From: Lacticaseibacillus kribbianus | GTDB taxonomy: Bacteria > Bacillota > Bacilli > Lactobacillales > Lactobacillaceae | Direction of reading: 5' to 3' | NCBI RefSeq assembly: GCF_020180945.1 | Contig: NZ_JAIPUL010000004.1 | Coordinates: forward strand, 161,820 to 225,819 | DNA length: 64,000 bases | Part shown: piece by piece, positions 1-7,208 of the stretch | Layout: each line of letters starts with the position of its first letter | Position numbering within the stretch: position 1 is the stretch's first letter | Notes under the pieces: generated by a model | Database searches by the model: none | What the model saw: only the letters and a program-made list of their open reading frames with translations | What the model was told of the DNA's origin: nothing | Position numbers and translations under genes: made by a program

Positions 1-461
1 TCGGCTGCCTTTTTGGCCCTGGCCTTCTTGGCCGCGAGGGCTTTCTTTGAGGCTTTGGCTGCCTTTTTGGCCTTGGCCTTCTTGGCCGCGACGGCCTTCT
101 TTGAGGCTTTGGCTGCCTTTTTGGCCTTGGCTTTCTTGGCCGCGACGGCCTTCTTTGAGGCTTCGGCTGCCTTTTTGGCCTTGGCCTTCTTGGCCGCGAC
201 AGCCTTCCTTGAGTCATTGGCAGCTTTTTTATCTTCGGCCGCCTTTTTGGCCTGAAGGGCTTCCCGCGCCTCTTCTGCCTTGAATTCAGGTGTGGTGCTC
301 ATCAAGCCGCCGCCGGTAAACATGATGATGAGGCCGGCGATCCAGACCCACTTGGTTCGCTTGCTCCCATTGTGTTTCCAGTGGCGCCTAAAGACTTGAA
401 CGACTCCTATAATGAATAGAATAAACCCAACGAGCATCAATGCAGTTGCAACGTTTGCCAT
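1..461 (-). CDS. Membrane protein with Ala/Lys-rich 18-residue repeats (C-terminus cut by window edge)
   Basis: I do not recognise this gene. Reading the minus strand from the ATG at 461-459 gives an open frame to the window edge. An SD-like GGGGGAGA lies just upstream. The start reads MANVATALMLVGFILFIIG, a first hydrophobic segment (about residues 5-22). A basic stretch follows, then a second hydrophobic segment (about 39-55), and then an almost pure Ala/Lys/Glu tail. From about residue 75 the tail is an 18-residue tandem repeat of the type KKAVAAKKAKAKKAAEAS, in at least four copies. Eighteen residues equal five turns of an alpha helix, so the tail is probably one long basic helix anchored by two membrane spans. 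Histone-H1-like or anionic-polymer binding is inference only. Plus-strand frames over this region are shadows of the repeat. Confidence 0.75.
   Translation of the reverse strand, partial: MANVATALMLVGFILFIIGVVQVFRRHWKHNGSKRTKWVWIAGLIIMFTGGGLMSTTPEFKAEEAREALQAKKAAEDKKAANDSRKAVAAKKAKAKKAAEASKKAVAAKKAKAKKAAKASKKAVAAKKAKAKKAAKASKKALAAKKARAKKAA
49..240. repeat. 54-bp tandem repeat inside the Ala/Lys protein gene
   Basis: Equivalent positions recur exactly every 54 bp, with GAGGCTTTGG-type unit starts at 49, 103 and 157 and a diverged one at 211. The array probably runs past the left window edge. It stays in frame (18 codons per unit), so copy-number change would lengthen or shorten the protein tail without a frameshift. 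Confidence 0.85.
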
Positions 462-527
462 GATTTTCTCCCCCAAAAACGATGATGGCGTGCCACAAAA
501 ATGTGTTCTTTTGCGGCCACTGCCTAG

Positions 528-536
528 AGTATATCA
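528..536 (-). promoter_or_regulatory. Extended -10 promoter candidate for the Ala/Lys repeat gene
   Basis: On the minus strand TGATATACT matches an extended -10 (TGn-TATAAT type) about 70 bp upstream of the ATG. No good -35 is visible, which is common for extended -10 promoters. Confidence 0.4.
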
Positions 537-686
537 TGCGCTTCATGTGTTTATAGAAATATATTTATAGTTGATTAAGTTTATTATGTGAGACTTTTGA
601 AGGCGCAAGCCGAGCGGTCACGTTGCCGTTTGGGCGGAAGAAATTCCAGGTCCCGGCGCAATGAAGCTGGGGGAGGTCGAATCTCC

Positions 687-714
687 TTGCAAATCCCGGC
701 GACAGCCGTATTCT
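687..714 (+). promoter_or_regulatory. Promoter candidate for the MutS-like gene
   Basis: TTGCAA (687-692) and TATTCT (709-714) are separated by 16 bp. The predicted transcript would start near 721, just ahead of the GAGGTGG ribosome site at 732-738. The rest of the 462-743 gap holds nothing else I can identify. Confidence 0.45.
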
Positions 715-743
715 GGGGTTAACGAAACGACGAGGTGGACAAT

Positions 744-2417
744 ATGGAAGCAAACAGCGGCTGGTGGCTCGTGGCCTTTGCGGGCGTGTTGGTGCTGGTG
801 ATGATTGCAAGTGGCGTGCGGGAGCGGCTCGCGCTGCGCGACCGGCTGCTCGGCAGCTGGGGGCGCCTACCTGAGGTGCAGCGCCGGGACAGCCCGGCCA
901 GCCTCGAGGAGGCGTTCAAGTACGCGCGGCAGCTGCACCCGACGGACAGCGTGGTCGACGACCTGACGTGGCAGGACCTGAACATGCAGGCGGTCTTCAA
1001 GCAGCTTAACCTGACGGAGTCCAGCGTCGGCGCCGAGGCGCTGTACGCGCGGCTTCGCGCCTACGACTTCGGCCAGGCGAAAGACCTCGAGGACCTGATC
1101 GCCTTTTTCACTGACGACGCGGTGGCGCGGTTGCGCTGCCGCACCGCGTTCGCGCGGCTGGGCAAAAGCGACCACAACCAGACCCAGGCCTACCTGCTGG
1201 AGGGCGCCAAGCACGAGCTGCACCAGACCTGGCGTTACGTGGTGCTCGGCTGCCTGCCGCTGGTCGGCGTGGCGCTGGCCTTCGTGCTGCCCATGATCGG
1301 CGTGACGCTGGTGGTCGCCAGCCTGATCTTCAACCTGGTGTACTACCAGCTGCGGCGCGAGCGGCTGACCGTCGAGCTCAACGCGATGCGCTACCTGGTT
1401 CAGACGGTGGCGATGGCGCAGCGGGTGGTCAAAATCGCGACGCCGCGCCAGGCCGCCCTGCGTGCCGCACTCGCGCCGCTTGCGCCGATCACGCGGACGG
1501 CCTTCGTGTTTCGCATCAAGACCGGCACCGCGGGTGAGGTGATTGCCGATTACCTGAGCATCGCGTTCATGCTGCCGTTCATCTCCTACAACTTCGTGCT
1601 GGAGCGGCTGCACCGCGACCGCGACGCCGCGCAGACGCTCTGGACGCTTCTGGGGGACCTGGAGGTGGCCATCGCCATCGCCAACTTCCGGGTGGCCGCG
1701 CCGGTGTGCTGCACGCCGCGCTTTGAAGCCGGCGGGGTGGTCGCGCACGGCCTGGTCCACCCGCTTTTGGCCAAGGCGGTCGCCAACGACCTGGCCTGGG
1801 ACCGCACGGCGCTGATCACCGGCAGCAATGCCTCGGGCAAGTCGACCTACGTCAAAAGCGTGGCGATCAACTGCCTTTTGGCTCAGACCATCAACACGGC
1901 GACGGCGACGGACTTCACGCTGGCGCCGGGCCACGTGATCACGGCGATGGCGATCCAAGACGACCTGAGCGCCGGCGACTCGTACTTCATCGCCGAGATC
2001 AAGGCCATCCAGCGGCTGCTCGCGCGGGTGGCCAAGGGCCAGCGCGTGTACGGCTTCGTCGACGAGATCCTGAAGGGCACCAACACGGTCGAGCGCATCG
2101 CCGCGTCCGCCAGCATCATCCGCTGGCTGGAGGCGACCAGCGCCCTTACCATGGTGGCGACGCACGACAGTGAGCTGACCGCCATCCTCGGGACCGGGGT
2201 TTTGAACTGGCACTTCCAGGAGGTGGTCGACGGCGGCGGGGTGCACTTCGACTACCGGCTGCACCAGGGCCCGGCGACGACGCACAACGCGATCGCCCTG
2301 CTGGTCCACCTGAAGTATCCGGCGGCGATCACGACCACGGCGCAGGATCTGGCCGGGCAGTTCGAGGCGACGCACCGCTGGCCGGCGCTTGCGGGGCAGG
2401 CCGCCAAGCAGGACTGA
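744..2417 (+). CDS. Membrane-anchored MutS-family ATPase (MutS-related protein)
   Basis: This 557-residue protein carries the MutS-type ABC ATPase at its C-terminus: Walker A GSNASGKST (about 359-367), a DDLSAGDSYF stretch, Walker B-like VDEILKGTN, and ATHDSELT. The N-terminal mismatch-recognition and connector domains of true MutS are absent. In their place are an N-terminal hydrophobic helix and a hydrophobic hairpin (about residues 161-200), so the ATPase is probably tethered to the membrane. Proteins of this build occur in lactobacilli as 'MutS-related' proteins of unknown role; a repair function should not be assumed. The ATG at 744 follows GAGGTGG by 5 nt and is preferred over the in-frame GTG at 735, which overlaps that site. 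The gene appears monocistronic. Confidence 0.85.
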   Translation: MEANSGWWLVAFAGVLVLVMIASGVRERLALRDRLLGSWGRLPEVQRRDSPASLEEAFKYARQLHPTDSVVDDLTWQDLNMQAVFKQLNLTESSVGAEALYARLRAYDFGQAKDLEDLIAFFTDDAVARLRCRTAFARLGKSDHNQTQAYLLEGAKHELHQTWRYVVLGCLPLVGVALAFVLPMIGVTLVVASLIFNLVYYQLRRERLTVELNAMRYLVQTVAMAQRVVKIATPRQAALRAALAPLAPITRTAFVFRIKTGTAGEVIADYLSIAFMLPFISYNFVLERLHRDRDAAQTLWTLLGDLEVAIAIANFRVAAPVCCTPRFEAGGVVAHGLVHPLLAKAVANDLAWDRTALITGSNASGKSTYVKSVAINCLLAQTINTATATDFTLAPGHVITAMAIQDDLSAGDSYFIAEIKAIQRLLARVAKGQRVYGFVDEILKGTNTVERIAASASIIRWLEATSALTMVATHDSELTAILGTGVLNWHFQEVVDGGGVHFDYRLHQGPATTHNAIALLVHLKYPAAITTTAQDLAGQFEATHRWPALAGQAAKQD

Positions 2418-2460
2418 CGGCCGCCAGCCGCGGCCGTTTTTAGGTAAAAGCCCGCGGGCA

Positions 2461-2469
2461 TGGTATACT
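2461..2469 (+). promoter_or_regulatory. Extended -10 promoter of the ATP-grasp ligase gene
   Basis: TGG-TATACT matches an extended -10 and sits 34 bp before the TTG start at 2504. The -35 region is poor. Confidence 0.45.
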
Positions 2470-2503
2470 TGAGCCAGAGTACAATTAGGGGAGGGCGACG
2501 CGG

Positions 2504-3748
2504 TTGGCGGAAGGCTCGGCTTTTGCGGTGGTGCTGCTCGGCAGCGATGATAATGTTTACGGCGTGGCGCGCTCGTTCCACGAGCGCTACGGGGTGGTGT
2601 CGCAGGTGTATGCCCGCGAGCAGTTCGCGCCGACGCGCTACTCCAAGATTGTGGACGTCCACCTGGTGCCGGATCTGTACCAGGATGAGGTGTTCACCGC
2701 CACGATGGCGGCGATCGCCTGCCCGGTGCCGACCATCCTGCTGCCGTGCGGGGACGCCTACGCGAGCCTCGTCGCCACGCACCGCGACCAGCTGCGCGAG
2801 CAATTTCTGTGTCCCAGCATCGACGCGGCGCTTCTGGCCCAGCTGGCCGACAAGGAGCGCTTCTATGCGCTGTGCGAGGCTCACGGCATCGCGTTTCCGG
2901 CCACCAAGATCATCACCAAGGCGATGGCGGCTAGCGGCGTGGCCGTGAGCTCGCCCTATGATTTTCCCGTCATGCTCAAGCCGGCCGACAGCCTGACGTG
3001 GCACACGCTGTCCTTCGAGGGGCTCAAGAAGGCCTACCTGATCCACTCGCAGGTCGAGCTCAACGCGACGATTCAAAAGGCCTACGCCAACGGCTACGTC
3101 GGCAACCTGATCCTGCAGGACTTCATCCCCGGCGACGACTCGCAGACGCGCGTGCTGAACGCCTACGTCGACGGCGAGCACCGGGTGAAAATGATGTGCC
3201 TCGGCCATCCGCTGTTGGAGGACCCGACGCCCAACGTGATCGGCAGCTACGTGGCAATCCTGCCAGCGCACGACGACGCGCTTTACGCCCAGTTCGCCGC
3301 CTTCCTCGAGGCCATCGGCTACGAGGGGTTTGCCAACATCGACCTGAAGTACGACGTGCGCGACCGCCAGTTCAAGATTCTGGACCTCAACCTGCGGCCG
3401 GGCCGTTCCGCGTATTACGTCACGCTCAACGGCTACAACCTGGCGCAGTGGCCGGTCGCCGAGTTCATCACCCGCGACCTGGCGGGGCAGGCGCCGGTGT
3501 TCGCCAACCCCGAGGCGGCCGCGCGCAAGGTGTGGCTCGGGGCGCCGAAGAAGGTCCTGGCCACCTACGCCACCGACAACCCGGCCAAGGGCGAGGCCCT
3601 GCGCCTGATTGCCGCGGGGCAGGTCGGCAGCACCGTGTTTTACGACGCGGACATGACGGCGCGGCGGTGGTTGTTGATGACCTACATGTTCCACAATTAT
3701 TACGGGCGCTTCCGCCAGTATTTTGCTGAAAATAAGGGCGGCGCGTAG
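2504..3748 (+). CDS. ATP-grasp carboxylate-amine ligase, D-aspartate-ligase-like
   Basis: This 414-residue protein opens with an LLGSDDNVYGVARSFHERYG segment typical of the Firmicutes ATP-grasp ligases that include D-aspartate ligase (Asl). Those enzymes add D-Asp to the Lys side chain of peptidoglycan precursors. A CPSase-like ATP-grasp fold follows, with VMLKPADS (nucleotide binding) and the metal-binding region ANIDLKYD...KILDLNLRPGRS. Length fits the Asl group. The start is a TTG at 2504, 8 nt after GGGGAGGG (2488-2495); no better ATG exists in frame. Substrate assignment is by family resemblance. No aspartate racemase lies nearby, so another amino acid is possible. Confidence 0.72.
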   Translation: MAEGSAFAVVLLGSDDNVYGVARSFHERYGVVSQVYAREQFAPTRYSKIVDVHLVPDLYQDEVFTATMAAIACPVPTILLPCGDAYASLVATHRDQLREQFLCPSIDAALLAQLADKERFYALCEAHGIAFPATKIITKAMAASGVAVSSPYDFPVMLKPADSLTWHTLSFEGLKKAYLIHSQVELNATIQKAYANGYVGNLILQDFIPGDDSQTRVLNAYVDGEHRVKMMCLGHPLLEDPTPNVIGSYVAILPAHDDALYAQFAAFLEAIGYEGFANIDLKYDVRDRQFKILDLNLRPGRSAYYVTLNGYNLAQWPVAEFITRDLAGQAPVFANPEAAARKVWLGAPKKVLATYATDNPAKGEALRLIAAGQVGSTVFYDADMTARRWLLMTYMFHNYYGRFRQYFAENKGGA

Positions 3749-3780
3749 TATCCTGTTACCAAGAGCAAAGGAGCGATAGC

Positions 3781-4242
3781 ATGGCCACAGAAGAAGACTT
3801 CGAAGTTGAATCGATGCACTACAACCGCCTGCTTTTGGCGGTGGACGACGACGACGACGACTCATCGCGCAAGGCGTTCAACTACGCCTGCACCCTGGCG
3901 AAAATCTACAGCATCCCGCTGGGCATTGTGTCGATCCTCGAGACCGGCGACCTGAATATCTATCAGTCGCTGTCCCCGGACCTGCTCAGCCAGCGCCGCT
4001 CGGAGATCGCCGCCCACCTGAACACCTACGTGGAAAAAGCGACGGCGTTCGGCGCCCAAGACGTCCAGCCCCTGATTGGGGAGGGCAAGCCTGGCCGCGT
4101 GATCCTCGACGAGATTGTCCCGGCCTTCAAGCCGGACCTGATCATCCTGGGATCCCACAACCGGCGCGGCCACGTGCACATCGGCCACGTCGCCGGTGAC
4201 ATCGTGCGCGAGGCGGAGACTTCCGTCATCGTCGTGCGCTAA
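3781..4242 (+). CDS. Universal stress protein (UspA family)
   Basis: This 153-residue single-domain protein follows the Usp alpha/beta fold: a first strand RLLLAVDDDDDDSSRKAFNYA, a central helix pair, then DLIILGSHNRRG and a final strand ETSVIVVR. The GSHNRRGH region aligns with the G-x2-G-x9-G(S/T) nucleotide loop of ATP-binding Usp proteins, but the spacing is not canonical, so ATP binding is uncertain. The run of five or more Asp after the first strand (residues 22-26) is unusually acidic. AAAGGAG (3767-3773) precedes the ATG. The gene lies 32 bp after the ATP-grasp gene and is closed by a strong terminator, so the two are probably co-transcribed. Confidence 0.88.
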   Translation: MATEEDFEVESMHYNRLLLAVDDDDDDSSRKAFNYACTLAKIYSIPLGIVSILETGDLNIYQSLSPDLLSQRRSEIAAHLNTYVEKATAFGAQDVQPLIGEGKPGRVILDEIVPAFKPDLIILGSHNRRGHVHIGHVAGDIVREAETSVIVVR

Positions 4243-4247
4243 TCAAG

Positions 4248-4271
4248 GCGGCGCGCTTGCGCCGCTTTTTT
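4248..4271 (+). terminator. Rho-independent terminator after the usp gene
   Basis: GCGGCGC (4248-4254) pairs with GCGCCGC (4259-4265) around a GCTT loop, followed by six T. Confidence 0.9.
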
Positions 4272-4281
4272 GCTGCAAGAG

Positions 4282-4531
4282 ACCAGGGCGGAGCAAGGCG
4301 CACTTCGCGAGACACATAACGTGGGAGTGGCACTTGAAGCGTTCTTTGCTTCGAGTGCCGGTCCAAGTTATGTGCGCCCGCGTTGCCATGCGCAGCCCGA
4401 CGAAAACCAAGGCGGAGCAAGGCGCACTTCGCCGGTCGGCTAGCGTAAGGCTAGCGGCTGGGGCGTACTTGGCCCCGAGCGCTGGTCTTAGCTGGACGAA
4501 CCGGTGTTGCCATGCGCAGCCCGACGAGGAC
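4282..4531. repeat. Two tandem ~125-bp intergenic repeats with conserved ends and variable hairpin cores
   Basis: Copy A (4282-4405) and copy B (4406-4531) share a left border of about 26 bp beginning ACCARGGCGGAGCAAGGCGC. They also share a right border of about 22 bp containing TTGCCATGCGCAGCCCGACG. The cores differ completely in sequence, yet each can fold: A has ACATAAC/GTTATGT and a 12-bp inner stem, B has CCGGT/ACCGG and GGGGC/GCCCC stems. A shorter relative lies at 63597-63670. No plausible gene covers the 4272-4571 gap. Confidence 0.75.
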
Positions 4532-4571
4532 TAGGGCTAGGTTTGAGGAGATCAGAAAGTGGAGGAGTTAC

Positions 4572-5297
4572 ATGGATTACGGCAAGGTTGAAATCGGCAC
4601 GGTGATCAAGCGGATCAGCCGCTTCACGGTGATCGTGGCGCTGAACGGGCAGGAGGTGGCCGCCCACCTGAGCAACACCGGGCGCAACAAGGAGCTGCTG
4701 GTGCCGGGCCACGCGATCAGCATTCGCAAGGCGGCCAACCCCGAGCGCAAGACCCCGTACGACATCATCGCCGTGCAGCGCGACAACCGCTGGATCAACA
4801 TCGACAGCCTGGCGCCCAACCGGGTGGTGAACGCGGCGCTGCGCGACGGCACGCTGCACCTGCCCGGCTGCCCCGGGCCCTACGTCGTGCACCCGGAGAC
4901 CACGTACCGCGACTCTAGGCTCGACTTCGCCGGCACGGACGCGGCGGGGCAGGACTGGTTCGCCGAGACCAAGGGCGTGACCCTGGCGAACGGCACACGC
5001 GCGGCCTTTCCCGACGCGCCGACCACCCGCGGCCTCAAGCATGTGCACACGCTGACGGCGGCCCAAGAAGCCGGTTACCGGGCCTACCTGGTGTTCGTGA
5101 TTCAGTTGGACGGCATCAAAGACATGACCATCTACCGCGACCGCTTCCCCGAACTCGCGCCGGCGATTCAGGTCGCCCAGGCCGCCGGGGTGCAGGTGGT
5201 GGCGGTGACGTGCAAGAGCGGGCCGAACTTTTTGACCCTGGATACCGTGGTGCCGTTCGAATCGACGCTGCCGTTCACCGAGGTGCCCGTGGTATAA
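4572..5297 (+). CDS. sfsA: DNA-binding protein/nuclease SfsA (sugar fermentation stimulation family)
   Basis: This 241-residue protein has the SfsA pattern: an OB-like N-terminus (RFTVIVALNGQEVAAHLSNTGRNKELL), the PNRVV segment, RDSRLDFA, and the conserved ETKGVTL...FPDAPTTRGLKH block of the restriction-endonuclease-like domain. The E of ETKG and the D of the RLDF region are the family's acidic active-site candidates. E. coli SfsA was first reported to stimulate maltose genes and later linked to nuclease activity; the role here is not fixed by context. The ATG at 4572 follows GGAGGAG (4561-4567). The upstream in-frame ATG at 4512 lies inside repeat copy B and is unlikely to be used. The AI-2E-type gene follows 28 bp later. 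Confidence 0.88.
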   Translation: MDYGKVEIGTVIKRISRFTVIVALNGQEVAAHLSNTGRNKELLVPGHAISIRKAANPERKTPYDIIAVQRDNRWINIDSLAPNRVVNAALRDGTLHLPGCPGPYVVHPETTYRDSRLDFAGTDAAGQDWFAETKGVTLANGTRAAFPDAPTTRGLKHVHTLTAAQEAGYRAYLVFVIQLDGIKDMTIYRDRFPELAPAIQVAQAAGVQVVAVTCKSGPNFLTLDTVVPFESTLPFTEVPVV

Positions 5298-5325
5298 TGA
5301 CCGCAAACGTTGACGGGAGAAACCA

Positions 5326-6366
5326 ATGACACCCTACCAAAAATTCATTGCGAACACTAAGCTGCGCCGCGCGGCCGTGATGGCCAGCATCATCGTCGTG
5401 CTGTGGCTGGCCCGAAGCATCATGAGCACCATTTTGCTCACCTTCATCTTCGCCTTCCTGGTGACGCGGGTGATCAACCTGGTGCGCCGCCGGCTGCACG
5501 TCCGCGCGGTCCTGGTGGTCGCCCCGCTGTACCTGATCGTGCTGGCGGGGATGATGTACGCCCTGATCCATTACGTGCCGGTGATTGCCAACCAGACCGT
5601 GCACCTGTACAACCAGGTCCAGACCTTCTATAACAGCAAGGCGTTCGCCAACAACCAGGCGATGCAGTGGGTGCTCAACGCAATCAACTCGATGAACCTC
5701 AAGACCCAGCTGCAGGCTGGCATCAACACGATCCTCGAGTACGCCGGCAGCATCACCGCCATGGGCGTCACGCTGCTTTTGTCTTTGATTCTCAGCTTCT
5801 TTTTCACCGTTGAGATCGACGAGCTCAAGGCGTTCGGCGCGCGCTTCGTGACGTCGCCGTTCGGCTGGTACTTCGCCGACCTGAAGTACTTCGCCGACAA
5901 GTTCATCAACACGTTCGGCGTGGTGATCGAGGCGCAGATCTTCATCGCCATCGTCAACACCGTGATCACGACCATCACCCTGATTGCGCTGAAAATGCCC
6001 AACGTGCCCAGCCTCGCGATCATGGTCTTCCTGCTGTCGATGATCCCGGTCGCCGGCGCCATCATCTCCGTGGTGCCGCTGGCCATCATCGCCTTCACCG
6101 TCGACGGGCTGCAGGGGGTCATCACCATCATCGTGATGATTCTGGTGATCCACATGCTCGAGGCCTACGTGCTCAACCCGAAGTTCATGTCCACGCGCAC
6201 CAAGCTGCCCGTGTTCTTCACCTTCGTGGTGCTGCTGGTCGGCGAGCGGCTGTTCGGCACCTGGGGGCTGATCGTCGGCATCCCGATTTTCACCTTCATC
6301 CTGGACATCCTGGGCGTCAAGCGCATCCCTGAAGAGGCGGCGCCCAAGCCCCCGGCCAAGAAATAG
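5326..6366 (+). CDS. AI-2E family transporter (YdbI/PerM-type membrane protein)
   Basis: This 346-residue polytopic protein has hydrophobic segments in the family's usual pattern: two N-terminal spans (about 17-55), one at 65-85, a soluble helical stretch (about 90-140, KTQLQAGINTILEYAG), then a C-terminal cluster. Conserved features include LILSFFFTVEID, SMIPVAGAIIS and the closing LPVFFTFVVLLVGERLFGTWGLIVGIPIFTF-type region. The family name comes from E. coli TqsA; members also export ions or other solutes, so a quorum-signal role is not implied. The ATG at 5326 follows GGGAG. The gene probably shares a transcript with sfsA and converges on the next minus-strand gene. Confidence 0.87.
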   Translation: MTPYQKFIANTKLRRAAVMASIIVVLWLARSIMSTILLTFIFAFLVTRVINLVRRRLHVRAVLVVAPLYLIVLAGMMYALIHYVPVIANQTVHLYNQVQTFYNSKAFANNQAMQWVLNAINSMNLKTQLQAGINTILEYAGSITAMGVTLLLSLILSFFFTVEIDELKAFGARFVTSPFGWYFADLKYFADKFINTFGVVIEAQIFIAIVNTVITTITLIALKMPNVPSLAIMVFLLSMIPVAGAIISVVPLAIIAFTVDGLQGVITIIVMILVIHMLEAYVLNPKFMSTRTKLPVFFTFVVLLVGERLFGTWGLIVGIPIFTFILDILGVKRIPEEAAPKPPAKK

Positions 6367-6373
6367 ACGTCAA

Positions 6374-6411
6374 AATGGCCCCACCGCGGCGATTGCTGCG
6401 GTGGGGCCATT
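6374..6411. terminator. Bidirectional terminator between convergent genes
   Basis: AATGGCCCCACCGC (6374-6387) pairs perfectly with GCGGTGGGGCCATT (6398-6411). The T-run is better on the minus strand (CCATTTTG), so it serves the minus-strand gene and probably also the permease. Confidence 0.8.
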
Positions 6412-6424
6412 AGTGTCTGGTGGG

Positions 6425-6766
6425 TCAGCCCTCGGCGACCTGCTCGCACACGGTGTCGAAGGCGGCGACCGCCTGGTGGTAGTCGGCCAGCCGGGTGCCG
6501 AAGCGGGCGGAGAACGCCTCGGGGCCGCCGGCGATGAACGGCCACTCGAAGGCCTGCACCTTCTCGTAGGCGGCGGTGAAGTCGGCGTAAAGCGCCGGCT
6601 GGCCCTCCAGCTGCAAGATCAGCTGCAGGACGCGAAAGTCGGTGTGGGCCAGCTCGTATTGCACCGCGATCTGGCGGGCGAACGGGTGGCCCTGGCGAAT
6701 GTGGTCGAAGTGGTGCGCGACGGTCCACTGCTGGTTGTTGAGCGCGCTGGTGCGATCAAGTTTCAT
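6425..6766 (-). CDS. Small soluble protein of unknown function
   Basis: I do not recognise this 113-residue protein. It begins MKLDRTSALNNQQWTVAHHFDHIRQGHPF, is helical throughout, rich in Ala, Gln, His and Phe, and has no signal peptide or membrane segment. Two His-containing clusters (TVAHHFDHIRQGHPF and YELAHTDF) could bind metal, but the spacing matches no motif I know. An AAAGAAGG-type site precedes the ATG at 6766. It lies on the minus strand behind a small membrane protein gene with its own terminator, so it is probably transcribed alone. Confidence 0.65.
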   Translation of the reverse strand: MKLDRTSALNNQQWTVAHHFDHIRQGHPFARQIAVQYELAHTDFRVLQLILQLEGQPALYADFTAAYEKVQAFEWPFIAGGPEAFSARFGTRLADYHQAVAAFDTVCEQVAEG

Positions 6767-6814
6767 CGTGACGCCTTCTTTCCTAGGATAACGCTATCAT
6801 AACGCGAATCCGAA

Positions 6815-6842
6815 GAAAAAGCCGCTGGGACGACTCGCGGCT
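6815..6842 (-). terminator. Minus-strand terminator of the small membrane protein gene
   Basis: Read on the minus strand, AGCCGC (6842-6837) pairs with GCGGCT (6825-6820) and is followed by TTTTTCTTC. The stem overlaps the stop codon of the gene it closes. Confidence 0.75.
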
Positions 6843-7044
6843 AGCGGTGGAAAATTTTGTACACGCCGCGGGCGATCAGCGCGAAGCCGCCGCCCAGCAG
6901 CAGAATGTCCATCACCCCGTGCAGCCAGGAGAGGCCGGTGCTTTGGTTGACCGCGGTCTGCAGTGCGGCGCTGTTGACGTAGACCAAGAAGTAGACGATG
7001 CTTGCCGCCCAGAGACCGGCGATGGTGAGCCATAACTTTTTCAT
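6841..7044 (-). CDS. Small two-span membrane protein
   Basis: This 67-residue protein starts MKKLWLTIAGLWAASIVYFLVYV (span 1, about 4-23). A short loop ALQTAVNQSTGLSW follows, then span 2 LHGVMDILLLGGGFALIARGVY. The chosen ATG at 7044 follows AAAGGAG with 7 nt spacing; a longer in-frame start at 7119 has no ribosome site and adds a non-hydrophobic leader. I do not recognise the family. It is divergent from gpmA, sharing the 7045-7208 intergenic region. Confidence 0.75.
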   Translation of the reverse strand: MKKLWLTIAGLWAASIVYFLVYVNSAALQTAVNQSTGLSWLHGVMDILLLGGGFALIARGVYKIFHR

Positions 7045-7149
7045 GCGATTGCTCCTTTGGCGGGTGGGTCCCGCAACTGTCGTAAGTGTAGCAAACTCGG
7101 CGGGGTTCGGCCAGCGCAATTGGGTAGCGCCGCTTTCTGAAATAGTGTA

Positions 7150-7158
7150 TGATATAAG
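7150..7158 (+). promoter_or_regulatory. Extended -10 promoter of gpmA
   Basis: TGA-TATAAG is an extended -10 about 50 bp before the gpmA ATG; the overlapping TATGAT (7148-7153) is an alternative. No clear -35. Confidence 0.4.
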
Positions 7159-7208
7159 GGAATTACGCAGTCAGGAATGACAAAAATTAAAAGCGAGGTA
7201 ATCTCTAG

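Noticed and set aside
13..283. Plus-strand open frames rich in Ala, Phe and Leu or Trp and Pro
   Set aside because: They are the complement of the minus-strand Ala/Lys repeat gene, which has a start, ribosome site and extended -10 promoter. The plus frames have none.
735..743. GTG start for the MutS-like gene
   Set aside because: It overlaps the GAGGTGG ribosome site that serves the ATG at 744.
2460..2948. 162-codon plus-strand frame starting with an ATG
   Set aside because: It covers the promoter and the start of the ATP-grasp gene in another frame and encodes an Arg/Ser-rich low-complexity product.
2252..3865. 537-codon minus-strand open frame over the ATP-grasp gene, with similar long antisense frames over most GC-rich genes (for example 867-2375, 18841-20838, 41005-43320)
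   Set aside because: In GC-rich coding DNA the antisense frames rarely contain stops. These are His/Arg/Val-rich, lack ribosome sites and lie over well-recognised genes.
5326..6366. Quorum-sensing AI-2 exporter
   Set aside because: The family name is historical. Nothing in sequence or context ties this protein to AI-2, and luxS is not nearby.
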